Below are positions 1 to 6,720 of a stretch of DNA of 7,647 nucleotides, one piece after another; position 1 is the stretch's first letter; the number at the start of each line of letters is the position of its first letter. Made by a program: the position numbers and the translations under genes. Where the stretch lies: the NCBI GenBank assembly GCA_020026285.1, contig JAHHQS010000168.1:1-7647 (forward strand), in the 5' to 3' direction. This DNA comes from Parabacteroides sp. GTDB lineage: Bacteria > Bacteroidota > Bacteroidia > Bacteroidales > Tannerellaceae. The notes under the pieces were generated by a model. The model had not been told where the DNA came from. It saw nothing but the letters and a program-made list of their open reading frames with translations, and searched no databases.

Positions 1-20
1 ATTGAATACAAGTCCTTTTT

Positions 21-33
21 GTTTAGATTAAAC
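21..33. repeat. Short inverted repeat GTTTA-GAT-TAAAC
   Basis: A perfect 5-bp inverted repeat with a 3-bp spacer (GTTTAGATTAAAC). On the minus strand it is followed by A residues rather than T residues, so it does not look like a leftward terminator. It could be an operator half-site pair for a gene to the left of the window. In DNA this rich in A and T, a 5-bp repeat can also arise by chance. No function is assigned. Confidence 0.25.
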
Positions 34-55
34 GTATAAATTGGGTTATTAATAA

Positions 56-73
56 ATCGATTCCCTAATCGAT
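56..73 (-). terminator. Possible weak hairpin terminator after the leftward unit
   Basis: ATCGATT (56-62) is the exact reverse complement of AATCGAT (67-73), giving a 7-bp perfect stem with a 4-base loop (CCCT). It sits about 75 bases past the stop codon of the leftward lipoprotein gene. On the minus strand the stem is followed by TTTATTAATAA, which is AU-rich but not a clean U-tract. The stem is short with only two G-C pairs, so termination would be weak. It may equally be two chance copies of the palindrome ATCGAT. Confidence 0.25.
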
Positions 74-109
74 ATATGTTGTATTCTTATTCGCTATTTC
101 TTGTATATT

Positions 110-138
110 CAAAGATTGTCTTTGTAAATGAAAATCAA
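110..138 (-). promoter_or_regulatory. Weak Bacteroides-type promoter candidate, leftward
   Basis: On the minus strand a TTG (136-138) is followed after 18 bases by AATCTTTG (110-117). The Bacteroides primary sigma factor recognises a -33 TTTG-like element and a -7 TAnnTTTG element about 19-21 bases apart. The -7 candidate differs from consensus only at its first base, and the spacing is one base short. If real, it would drive a gene beginning left of the window, separately from the lipoprotein gene whose end is only ten bases upstream of the site. AT-rich DNA yields many such near matches. Confidence 0.22.
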
Positions 139-147
139 TTCTATTCT

Positions 148-1257
148 TTAGTCTTTTATACCATTATAGACTCTTGCTAAACAAGCTATATTTTTATCAT
201 CGCCTTTGAAACTATCTATAGGTTTGGATAAATAATAAGAAATTGGAGGTAATAATGAACCTTTTTGAGGTTTGGTAAATCCATAAAGCCCTATATCTTT
301 TTTTAAAGCCTCAGGTATAATTTGGGACGGATCTTGATTATTCCATAAAGCCAGACAAGTAAGTAGTCGAGTAGAATCTCCAACAAGTGGACGGATTTTT
401 TCAACATCTTCAATAGTTCCTGCTTCATTCATAAAAATATCCGCTTGTTTGAATATTGATGAACCTTCTAAATCTTTACTTGTTACTTGACAACATGTGA
501 CCCATATTTTACATTTTGGGTTCTCTTTTTTGGCTGAAGTATAAATCGTTTTCCAACAACGTTCTATAGAACGTTTGCGAAACTTATCTATATCGGAAGG
601 TGTTAGTTGTTCTACACCAGGAAAATTCTTGTTCATTAATTCCTTATACATTTCTTGTTCACAATCTAACCATTTTAATGGAGGATATGGTTCCATTGTT
701 GTTCCAGGATTCCAAATCCAATCAATCAAAAATCCGTCCATTTTACTTTTTCTAACTGCATCAGCAATGGAATTTCCAAGATATTCAAGATATTGACGTG
801 TAAAAGGTATATGAGGAGAAGAAGGTGTTCTATAACTCAATTCAGGATGCTCTAATCCCCATTTTGTATTAGCTCCAGCACAAAAATAACCGAATACTTC
901 CATTCCTCGTTGATGTCCTAGGCGAACCATTTCAGGTAAAAAGTCATATTTTAATCCAGGTTGTTCTGGAACGAATCCATTTTTGTACCAAGCATAACCA
1001 TTACATGAAACGGCAAATGTTTGAATAGTGTTACATCCCATATCCTCATACCATTTGATATGTTCTTCGGGATTGGCATCTGACCATTTCCCTGGAGCAG
1101 GGAATGCATTAATACCGCCTTTTCCCCAATTAAAATCTATATTAAATGCTTGTATAGGTTTTTTAGTAAAAGAAGAAGAACAACTATTAAGGAGAGAATT
1201 ACTAGATAAAAATAATGTTCCACTTACTAAACTTTTAATAAAATCTCGTTTATTCAT
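148..1257 (-). CDS. Predicted lipoprotein, divergent GH29-like TIM-barrel hydrolase
   Basis: A 369-residue exported protein, probably a glycan-acting hydrolase of unproven specificity. The N-terminus has a KRDFIK segment (3-8), similar to a Tat motif but with KR for RR, then a hydrophobic stretch and a lipobox LNSC with lipidation Cys26. The body reads as one (beta/alpha)8 barrel. Likely strands are near 37-44 (AFNIDFNW), 76-84, 119-125, 174-181, 249-256, 272-277, 297-304 and 322-327. The order resembles GH29 fucosidases: NPEEHIKWYEDMGC, then SCNGYAWY where GH29 has an HHDGF-type motif, then DGFLIDWIW matching the nucleophile strand. Asp179 and Glu278 (MNEAG) are the best catalytic candidates. 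The usual GH29 histidines are replaced by Ser-Cys, so activity may differ or be absent. Eleven cysteines are present, including a Cys255-Cys256 pair. The start is supported by an in-frame stop at 1270-1272, 12 bases before the ATG; no Shine-Dalgarno is visible. It lies 65 bp behind GH95 and is probably co-transcribed. A member of another hypothetical GH-like family is the main alternative. Confidence 0.72.
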   Translation of the reverse strand: MNKRDFIKSLVSGTLFLSSNSLLNSCSSSFTKKPIQAFNIDFNWGKGGINAFPAPGKWSDANPEEHIKWYEDMGCNTIQTFAVSCNGYAWYKNGFVPEQPGLKYDFLPEMVRLGHQRGMEVFGYFCAGANTKWGLEHPELSYRTPSSPHIPFTRQYLEYLGNSIADAVRKSKMDGFLIDWIWNPGTTMEPYPPLKWLDCEQEMYKELMNKNFPGVEQLTPSDIDKFRKRSIERCWKTIYTSAKKENPKCKIWVTCCQVTSKDLEGSSIFKQADIFMNEAGTIEDVEKIRPLVGDSTRLLTCLALWNNQDPSQIIPEALKKDIGLYGFTKPQKGSLLPPISYYLSKPIDSFKGDDKNIACLARVYNGIKD

Positions 1258-1322
1258 GTCTTTTTTATTTTATATAGTTTGCTACAAAATATATTGCCTT
1301 GTTTTAAGTAGTAAAGCTGTTA

Positions 1323-3857
1323 TTATTCAATAATTGTAACTTCGAATGATTTTCCTTCTTTTGTTGGAAAATTAACTTCATAAAAGCTATAGATTTTATT
1401 TGATTGTTTTTGTGTAGTACGAGCAATCTCTTTCCCTTCTGATTTTATTATCATTGGATATGCTGAACGGAGTTTACAATCTTTTCCCGATAAGGAAAGA
1501 ATGGTCGCTTTTTTTAAACGGGAATTTTCCCAATCAATGGCTATTTCAAAATTGCCTCTAGCCTTTATCCCTTTTACTTTCCCATTGGACCATGCATCAG
1601 GTAGTGCCGGTAATAAATGAATATATCCAGCATGACTTTGAAGTAGCATTTCAACAATTCCTGCAGTATAACCAAAGTTCCCATCTATCTGGAAAGGCGG
1701 ATGAGCATCGAGCAGGTTTTTAAATAATCCTCCTCCTTTTCGACCTTGTCCATATCCGACAGGATTAAATAGATTGGATATAATCTTGTATGCATGATTT
1801 CCATCTAACATTCTTGCCCACATATTGATTTTCCATCCCATTGACCATCCTGTGGCTGCATCGCCTCTTATTTCAAGACTTCTTTTTACGGCGTTAAATA
1901 ATTCAGGTGTTTCAGTTGTTATCTGATTGCCTGGATGAAAGCCATAGAGATGTGACAAGTGACGATGTTGCGGATCGTTTTCTTCGAAGTCATACATCCA
2001 TTCTTGCAATTGTCCTTTTACTCCAATTTGAAAAGGTAATAGCTTGCTTAATTTATCTTGTAATTCCTTTTGTAATTCTATGTCTACATTTAATTTCTTG
2101 GCAAATTCAATTGTTCTTGTAAAGTTTTCACGAATAATTGCCATATCCATAGTTGGTCCCATGCTGAGAGCTGTTTTTTCTCCATTGTTATATAAGAACC
2201 AATTCTCTGGGGAAATCCCTGCTGGAGTAACTAAATGGCCGTTCCCGTCATCTATTAACCAATCAGCAAAGAATTCGGCAGCACCTTTCATTAAAGGATA
2301 AGCTTTCTCTTTAAGGAATCGTTCATCTTGTGTAAACTGATAATGTTCCCATAAATGACTTGTCAGCCATCCTTGTACCATTGGCCAGAAAGATGCGCTA
2401 GGAACATTATCGTTAGGCATTGATTCTCTCCAGAGAGATGTATTATGATGAGCAACCCAACCGCGCATACCATACATATTTTTAGCTGTTTCGCGACCGG
2501 AAACGGCTAATTCTTCTATCATATTGAAAAGAGGTTCATGACATTCGGAAAGATTGGTTACCTCTGCCGGCCAGTAATTCATTTCGGTGTTGATATTGAT
2601 TGTATATCCGCTATTCCAGGCTGGAATCGTATCTTTATTCCATATACCTTGTAAATTTAAAGGTTGTCCTCCTGGACGTGAGCCTGAAATCATTAAGTAT
2701 CTGCCATATTGGAATAACATTGCTGCCAAATTGGGATCATCTTTCTGAGAGAATTGTTCGATACGTTTGTCCGTTGATAATGACAATTGCTCTGGAGAGG
2801 ATTCTAATTGCAGACTGACGCGATTAAAAAGAGAATGATAGTTGGAAGAGTGTCTTTCTTTTAATGACTTATAATCGAAAGCAGATGCTTTTGAAAGAAT
2901 ATTAGCTGCTTTTCTTGAAGGATCAATGCCTTCTTTGCTAGGACTTTTATCGAAACCATTATAACTGGTAGCCATGCTCAACAGGAAGTAAACTTCATCT
3001 GTATTACTGACATGAATACTTTTATCCGTAATTTCTATTTTCCCTTTAGGACAGACAGGTAATAACTGGGCTTCAAAAAACATTCCCTTACCATCAATTT
3101 CTTCTCCATAGAGAACACGTTTGTTGAATTTACGTTTCCCTGTCTTGTCATATAGTTCGGGATGTTTGTATTCATCTCCCCAACTTTCTATTTGCTTAAA
3201 AGATCTTCTTTCAACGTAACCCGGAGCTTGTCCTTTCAGGATCAGTTTTCCATCTTTCTGTATTCGTTTTGCGGTAGGATGAACGCAAGTAAACTTTAAA
3301 TCAATGTCGATAGCATCCTGTTTATCCGACTTTAATCTGATTACGATTAAGTCATCAGGATTGGAGGCAAATATTTCCCTTTCATATTTGGTCTCTCCTA
3401 TTTGATAAGTTGTTTTATTTAATGCATCAGAAATATTTAATTCTCGTTTATATTGCGAGATTTCTCCTTTAGTATTGTCCTTGATATATAAATCTCCAAA
3501 TGGCTGATAATACTGATGTAAACGTCCTAGCCAATGTTTACAAATCAGATCAGATGCTTGCTTATAGTTTCCATTTTTCATTAAAGAAACCACTTTCTCC
3601 TTCATGGCAGTAGTGATTTTTACATCTTTAAAAGAGACAGATGGTTCTCCACTATAGAGTGTATTTTCATTTAGTTGTAGATGTTCATTCTTTGTTTCAC
3701 CAAAGATCATAGCTCCTACTCTACCATTTCCGATTGGTAAAGCTTCATTCCAGTTTGTAGCAGGAGAATCGTACCATAAATTGATAGAATGTTGTTCGTC
3801 TGTATTGACTTCGCAAGAAATAAGGAGAACTAATATGGTTAAATAAAAGTATTTCAT
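1323..3857 (-). CDS. GH95 alpha-L-fucosidase / alpha-L-galactosidase, lipoprotein
   Basis: An 844-residue enzyme of glycoside hydrolase family 95, an inverting family that removes terminal alpha-L-fucose (typically alpha-1,2-linked to galactose) or alpha-L-galactose. Residues 1-15 form a signal peptide with lipobox LISC (Cys15), so it is probably anchored to a periplasmic or surface membrane. The N-terminal beta-domain spans about 25-290 and opens with the family hallmark [20 protein letters not shown] (27-46). A helical linker follows, then an (alpha/alpha)6 barrel from about 375 to 745 and a short C-terminal beta-domain. Visible catalytic residues are Asn421 and Asn423 (NINTEMNYW), general acid Glu551 (ISPENW) and Asp725 (FQIDGNFG). 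Other family motifs are GQLQEW (615-620) and [13 protein letters not shown] (631-643). Length is normal and no frameshift is seen. Around 470-498 it has HHNTSLWR and WPMVQGWL where I recall HHNTDLWR and WPMGGAWL as usual, which leaves fucose versus L-galactose open. It is the first gene of the leftward unit and is divergent from GH2. Confidence 0.95.
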   Translation of the reverse strand: MKYFYLTILVLLISCEVNTDEQHSINLWYDSPATNWNEALPIGNGRVGAMIFGETKNEHLQLNENTLYSGEPSVSFKDVKITTAMKEKVVSLMKNGNYKQASDLICKHWLGRLHQYYQPFGDLYIKDNTKGEISQYKRELNISDALNKTTYQIGETKYEREIFASNPDDLIVIRLKSDKQDAIDIDLKFTCVHPTAKRIQKDGKLILKGQAPGYVERRSFKQIESWGDEYKHPELYDKTGKRKFNKRVLYGEEIDGKGMFFEAQLLPVCPKGKIEITDKSIHVSNTDEVYFLLSMATSYNGFDKSPSKEGIDPSRKAANILSKASAFDYKSLKERHSSNYHSLFNRVSLQLESSPEQLSLSTDKRIEQFSQKDDPNLAAMLFQYGRYLMISGSRPGGQPLNLQGIWNKDTIPAWNSGYTININTEMNYWPAEVTNLSECHEPLFNMIEELAVSGRETAKNMYGMRGWVAHHNTSLWRESMPNDNVPSASFWPMVQGWLTSHLWEHYQFTQDERFLKEKAYPLMKGAAEFFADWLIDDGNGHLVTPAGISPENWFLYNNGEKTALSMGPTMDMAIIRENFTRTIEFAKKLNVDIELQKELQDKLSKLLPFQIGVKGQLQEWMYDFEENDPQHRHLSHLYGFHPGNQITTETPELFNAVKRSLEIRGDAATGWSMGWKINMWARMLDGNHAYKIISNLFNPVGYGQGRKGGGLFKNLLDAHPPFQIDGNFGYTAGIVEMLLQSHAGYIHLLPALPDAWSNGKVKGIKARGNFEIAIDWENSRLKKATILSLSGKDCKLRSAYPMIIKSEGKEIARTTQKQSNKIYSFYEVNFPTKEGKSFEVTIIE

Positions 3858-3905
3858 GATAGAAGATGTTGTTTGAAATAATAAGTCTGTTGAATTATAC
3901 TATTG

Positions 3906-3919
3906 TTGTAAATATACAA
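3906..3919. promoter_or_regulatory. Candidate operator TTGTA-N4-TACAA
   Basis: A perfect 5-bp inverted repeat with a 4-bp spacer, TTGTAAATATACAA, in the middle of the divergent spacer. It is 49 bp from the GH95 start codon and 109 bp from the GH2 start codon. Its position would let a dimeric regulator control GH95 directly, since it overlaps that gene's likely upstream promoter element. No regulator gene is in the window, and repeats this short are common in AT-rich DNA. Confidence 0.25.
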
Positions 3920-4014
3920 AAAATAAGATTAATATGTTATTGCTTGTTATAAAATAAAAAAAACTGATTATCTTGTAAAACTATAAAAGTTATGGGATGA
4001 AAAAATCAAAAATA

Positions 4015-4020
4015 AGAGGG
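4015..4020 (+). promoter_or_regulatory. Ribosome binding site-like AGAGGG before GH2
   Basis: AGAGGG lies 8 bases before the GH2 ATG. It stands out because the two leftward genes show no purine-rich site at that position, as is common in Bacteroidales. It supports the ATG at 4029. A competing ATG at 4024 is followed immediately by TTA TGA, so it would make only a two-codon peptide overlapping the true start. Confidence 0.45.
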
Positions 4021-4028
4021 TAAATGTT

Positions 4029-6437
4029 ATGAAAACACGGTGGTTAAGCTTATTATTCCTACTTATGTCTTGTAGTTGGAGCCTAAAGGCACAAGGATTT
4101 GGTGAAAAACAATTATTAAACGATGGATGGTCGTTCAATTTAGGTGATGGAAAATACTATGGTATTGAATTATTTGATCATTCAGAATGGAGAAAAGTAG
4201 ATCTTCCTCACGATTGGTCAGTAGAACAGTTTGCAAGTCCTGAAAATGCTAGTTGTACAGGATATCTTCCTGGAGGAATCGCATGGTATAGACGATTCTT
4301 GGATATTCCTTCTGCCAAGAAAGGTCAAAAAGTTTACATCTATTTCGAAGGTGTATACAATAACAGTGAAGTATTTATCAATGGAAAATGGATTGGGAAA
4401 CGTCCGAATGGATATATTTCATTTATGTATGATATGACTCCTTACATCAATTATGGAGGTCGTAATGTAATTGCAGTTCGTGTTGACCATTCACAGGATG
4501 CAGATTCACGTTGGTATACAGGTTCTGGAATTTATCGTGATGTTTATTTGGTTTATTCAAATCCGGTTCACATTAATCTTTGGGGTGTTAATTATGAAAC
4601 AACAGTAAAACAAGGTTCTGCCGATGTAGCATTAAAAACAGAGATTTGCAATGATGAGAACAAGGAAGTAACTGTTCAGGTAAAACATCAAATACTGGAT
4701 GCTACAGGGAAAGTCGTTGCTACATCTCAGAAGTCTTTGAATGTAAAAGCTAATTCTACAGCTTCAGGTGAACAGAAAGTATCTGTCAGGAAACCGGTTC
4801 TTTGGGATATAGATAATCCTTATTTATATAAAGTGGTTACAGAAATTCGTCAGAATGGTAAAGTTGTTGATCAGTCTGAATTGAATGCCGGTATCAGAAA
4901 GTTGACATTTGATGCGAATAAAGGCTTTGCATTGAATGATAAGTCGATGAAGATGAAAGGTGTTTGTATTCATCATGATGCTGGTTGTTTAGGAGCTGCT
5001 GTTCCTGTTGAAGTATGGAAGAGAAGATTACAGGCATTTAAGGAAATAGGTTGTAATGCCATTCGTATGAGTCATAATCCTCAGGCAACTTGTTTATATG
5101 ATTTGTGTGATGAAATGGGCTTTCTGGTCATTGATGAAGCTTATGATGAATGGGAATATGCCAAGAAAAAATGGATCAAGGGATGGAATCAGGGAGAACC
5201 TGGATTTGAAGGAGCTGCCACTTATTTCAGAGAATGGGGAAGACGCGATTTAGCCGATCTTATTCGTCGTGATAGAAATCATCCTTCTATTATCATGTGG
5301 AGTATTGGAAATGAAATTGATTATCCGAACGATCCTTATTCTCATCCTATTTTAGAGGAAAGTAGTATCAAACAGAAACATGTTCAAGGATATCAGATAA
5401 CACAGCCAAGAGCAGAACGTTTAGGTGATATTGCTAAGGAACTGGTTGCAGAAGCAAAGAAATACGATACAACTCGTCCGGTAACAGCTGCTTTAGCAGG
5501 GGCTGTCATGTCTAATGAAACAGAATATCCGGGAGTTCTTGATGTTGTTGGATATAATTATACAGAAGATCGTTATGAAATGGACCATCAGAAATATCCG
5601 GACAGAATATTCTACGGAAGTGAAAATGGTAAAAGTTTGAGAGCCTGGAGAGCTGTTACAGATAATGATTTCGTAATGGGACAATATCTTTGGGCTGGTA
5701 TAGATTTCTTAGGTGAAGCTGGAAGTTGGCCTTCACGTGGTTCCGGTGCAGGTGTTCTTACCATTGATGGTCGTATTAAACCGAATGGATATTATCGTCG
5801 TGCTTTATGGTTGGAAAAGCCTAATATTTATTTAGGTTCATACGTTCCGGTACAAGCGGATGATGTTAGAGATGGCGCTGATGCTGTCTGGAATTATACA
5901 GAAGGAGAGAAAGTAAGAGTAGTTGCTTATACCAATTGTGAAGAAGCCGAATTATTCTTGAATGGCAAACAGGTTGGAAAGCGAATAAAAGCTTATAATA
6001 ACTCGTATATCATGTATTGGGATGTTCCTTATGCTAAAGGAAAATTGGAAGTTAAGGGTTATAATGGTGGAAAGGTTGTTACAACAGGTGAACTTCAAAG
6101 TACAGGAGCTCCTTATTTGATTTGTGCAAGATTAGATAAGACAGAAGGTGTCAAGGCAAACGATATATTGCATTTGGATATTCTAATCAAGGATGATCAG
6201 AGTCATTTGGTCCCTTTGGCAGAAAATGAAGTAACTTGTACTATCTCTGGTCCTGCTAAATTATTAGGATTGGAAAATGGAGGATCTGTTGCAACAGATA
6301 ATTATCGTGACGAATCTCAGAGATGTATAAATGGTAGAGCGCTTGGTTATATCAAGGTCTTGGAAGGAACTGGTGATATAACAATTACCGTATCTTCACC
6401 AATGTTGAAATCAAAAGTATTGAAGATTAAATTATAA
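4029..6437 (+). CDS. GH2 beta-galactosidase-type glycoside hydrolase, exported
   Basis: An 802-residue retaining glycosidase of family 2, most likely removing beta-linked galactose from oligosaccharides in the periplasm or at the surface. Export is by an N-terminal signal peptide. Cleavage could follow Ala21 (SLKA/QG), or LMSC could lipidate Cys15. Domains in order are the GH2 sugar-binding jelly roll (about 27-178, with GGIAWYRR and SGIYRDV), an immunoglobulin-like domain (about 180-288), the TIM barrel (about 295-605), a DUF4982-like domain (about 615-680) and a C-terminal Ig-like GH2 domain (about 690-800, with GLENGG). The acid/base is Glu429 in MWSIGNEI, and the nucleophile is most likely Glu532 in FYGSENG. 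Other barrel motifs are CIHHDAG (313-319), RMSHNP (346-351) and VIDEAYDEW (367-375). The reading frame is intact and of usual length. It is transcribed divergently from GH95 and followed by a strong hairpin terminator. The GH2 family also contains beta-glucuronidases, beta-mannosidases and others. The architecture favours beta-galactosidase, but the exact linkage cannot be read. Confidence 0.93.
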   Translation: MKTRWLSLLFLLMSCSWSLKAQGFGEKQLLNDGWSFNLGDGKYYGIELFDHSEWRKVDLPHDWSVEQFASPENASCTGYLPGGIAWYRRFLDIPSAKKGQKVYIYFEGVYNNSEVFINGKWIGKRPNGYISFMYDMTPYINYGGRNVIAVRVDHSQDADSRWYTGSGIYRDVYLVYSNPVHINLWGVNYETTVKQGSADVALKTEICNDENKEVTVQVKHQILDATGKVVATSQKSLNVKANSTASGEQKVSVRKPVLWDIDNPYLYKVVTEIRQNGKVVDQSELNAGIRKLTFDANKGFALNDKSMKMKGVCIHHDAGCLGAAVPVEVWKRRLQAFKEIGCNAIRMSHNPQATCLYDLCDEMGFLVIDEAYDEWEYAKKKWIKGWNQGEPGFEGAATYFREWGRRDLADLIRRDRNHPSIIMWSIGNEIDYPNDPYSHPILEESSIKQKHVQGYQITQPRAERLGDIAKELVAEAKKYDTTRPVTAALAGAVMSNETEYPGVLDVVGYNYTEDRYEMDHQKYPDRIFYGSENGKSLRAWRAVTDNDFVMGQYLWAGIDFLGEAGSWPSRGSGAGVLTIDGRIKPNGYYRRALWLEKPNIYLGSYVPVQADDVRDGADAVWNYTEGEKVRVVAYTNCEEAELFLNGKQVGKRIKAYNNSYIMYWDVPYAKGKLEVKGYNGGKVVTTGELQSTGAPYLICARLDKTEGVKANDILHLDILIKDDQSHLVPLAENEVTCTISGPAKLLGLENGGSVATDNYRDESQRCINGRALGYIKVLEGTGDITITVSSPMLKSKVLKIKL

Positions 6438-6480
6438 TTATAGAGGTGTTCCATTTCTTTTAGGTCCATTATAATTTAAT
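6426..6480 (+). repeat. 13-bp A/T-only inverted repeat spanning the GH2 stop
   Basis: ATTAAATTATAAT (6426-6438) covers the last codons and stop of GH2. Its exact reverse complement ATTATAATTTAAT lies at 6468-6480. The arms are perfect over 13 bp but contain no G or C, and the 29-base loop is long, so the RNA stem would be only moderately stable. It precedes the strong terminator by about a dozen bases. It may protect the mRNA 3' end or be chance in AT-rich DNA. Confidence 0.4.
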
Positions 6481-6492
6481 TAGAAGGGAATG

Positions 6493-6546
6493 ATAATAGC
6501 CGATTATCAACTCATTTTGTCTGTTTGATAATCGGCTTATTATTTA
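6493..6546 (+). terminator. Rho-independent terminator of the GH2 gene
   Basis: GCCGATTATCAA (6499-6510) pairs perfectly with TTGATAATCGGC (6525-6536), a 12-bp stem with a 14-base loop. Pairing extends outward through six more A/T pairs (6493-6498 with 6537-6543) if one base, T6538, is bulged. The stem is followed on the plus strand by TTATTATTTATT. It lies about 60 bases after the GH2 stop codon. The minus-strand flank lacks a good U-tract, so it is oriented for GH2. Confidence 0.8.
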
Positions 6547-6637
6547 TTAGATTCTCGAGCAGAAAAGTATTGTTCACGTCGATCCTAGTCTTTCTAAGGT
6601 GTAAATAGTTGTTATAAGTCTCAGTGGATTTAGAGTG
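6547..6637. other. Non-coding spacer between the two terminators
   Basis: About 90 bases between the GH2 terminator and the terminator of the right-hand gene. No start codon with a plausible reading frame, tRNA-like fold, repeat or insertion-sequence end was recognised. A minus-strand frame stays open across it for about 50 codons, but it has no ATG and runs through both terminator hairpins, so it is not called as a gene. Confidence 0.5.
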
Positions 6638-6684
6638 AAAACAAAATAAGCCGTTAAAGATTTTCTCGCTTTAACGGCTTATTT
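6638..6684 (-). terminator. Rho-independent terminator of the right-hand leftward gene
   Basis: AAATAAGCCGTTAAAG (6644-6659) and CTTTAACGGCTTATTT (6669-6684) are exact reverse complements, a 16-bp perfect stem with a 9-base loop. On the minus strand the stem runs into TTATTTTGTTTT (tail complementary to 6638-6649), a good U-rich tail. It lies 36 bases after the stop codon of the leftward gene at 6721. On the plus strand the following bases are TATGAATC, so it is mainly a leftward terminator and would back up the GH2 terminator only partly. Confidence 0.85.
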
Positions 6685-6720
6685 ATGAATCAAAAGAGAT
6701 ATCTTTTATTAGAATATATC

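Larger units (their letters stand above)
1..147. other. AT-rich non-coding left edge
   Basis: This stretch lies 3' of the leftward TIM-barrel lipoprotein gene and carries no convincing open reading frame on either strand. It contains three small signals. They are a short inverted repeat at 21-33 (GTTTA-GAT-TAAAC), a 7-bp perfect hairpin at 56-73, and a weak minus-strand Bacteroides-type promoter candidate at 110-138. The next gene to the left is outside the window, so it cannot be decided whether this is the end of the operon or a spacer inside a longer leftward unit. Confidence 0.6.
3858..4028. promoter_or_regulatory. Divergent control region between GH95 and GH2
   Basis: This 171-bp, very AT-rich spacer must contain the start signals for both the leftward GH95 gene and the rightward GH2 gene. 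No perfect Bacteroides promoter (TTTG, then TAnnTTTG) was found. The best rightward candidate is TTG at 3944-3946 with TATCTTGT at 3969-3976, spaced 22 bp, giving a 5' leader of roughly 45 bases. The best leftward candidate is TTG (complement of 3917-3919) with TATAATTC (complement of 3892-3899), spaced 17 bp. Both are weak. A short inverted repeat at 3906-3919 sits between them and overlaps the leftward upstream element. Shared regulation of the two genes is inferred from layout alone. Confidence 0.45.

Noticed and set aside
575..796. Plus-strand open frame of 73 codons inside the lipoprotein gene
   Set aside because: Antisense shadow of a well-supported coding sequence, with no domain or start signal.
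1258..1322. Separate promoter in the 65-bp gap before the lipoprotein gene
   Set aside because: A TATATTTTG stretch on the minus strand partly resembles a -7 element, but no TTG lies at the required distance upstream. Co-transcription with GH95 is the simpler reading.
1028..1333. Plus-strand open frame of 101 codons over the start of the lipoprotein gene and the 65-bp gap
   Set aside because: Mostly antisense to a supported gene. The predicted peptide has no recognisable family and no ribosome binding site.
1907..2301. Two overlapping plus-strand open frames inside GH95
   Set aside because: Both are antisense to the conserved GH95 catalytic barrel and have no independent support.
2600..2818. 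Plus-strand open frame of 72 codons inside GH95
   Set aside because: Antisense shadow of the region encoding the conserved NINTEMNYW motif and its surroundings.
4231..4437. Plus-strand open frame of 68 codons inside GH2
   Set aside because: Alternative frame within the conserved GH2 sugar-binding domain; no start signal.
5493..5684. Minus-strand open frame of 63 codons inside GH2
   Set aside because: Antisense to the GH2 nucleophile region, which is strongly conserved in its own frame.
6493..6660. Minus-strand frame open for about 50 codons across the convergent gap
   Set aside because: It has no ATG or other plausible start, no recognisable motif, and reads through both terminator hairpins. 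AT-rich DNA readily gives open stretches of this length.
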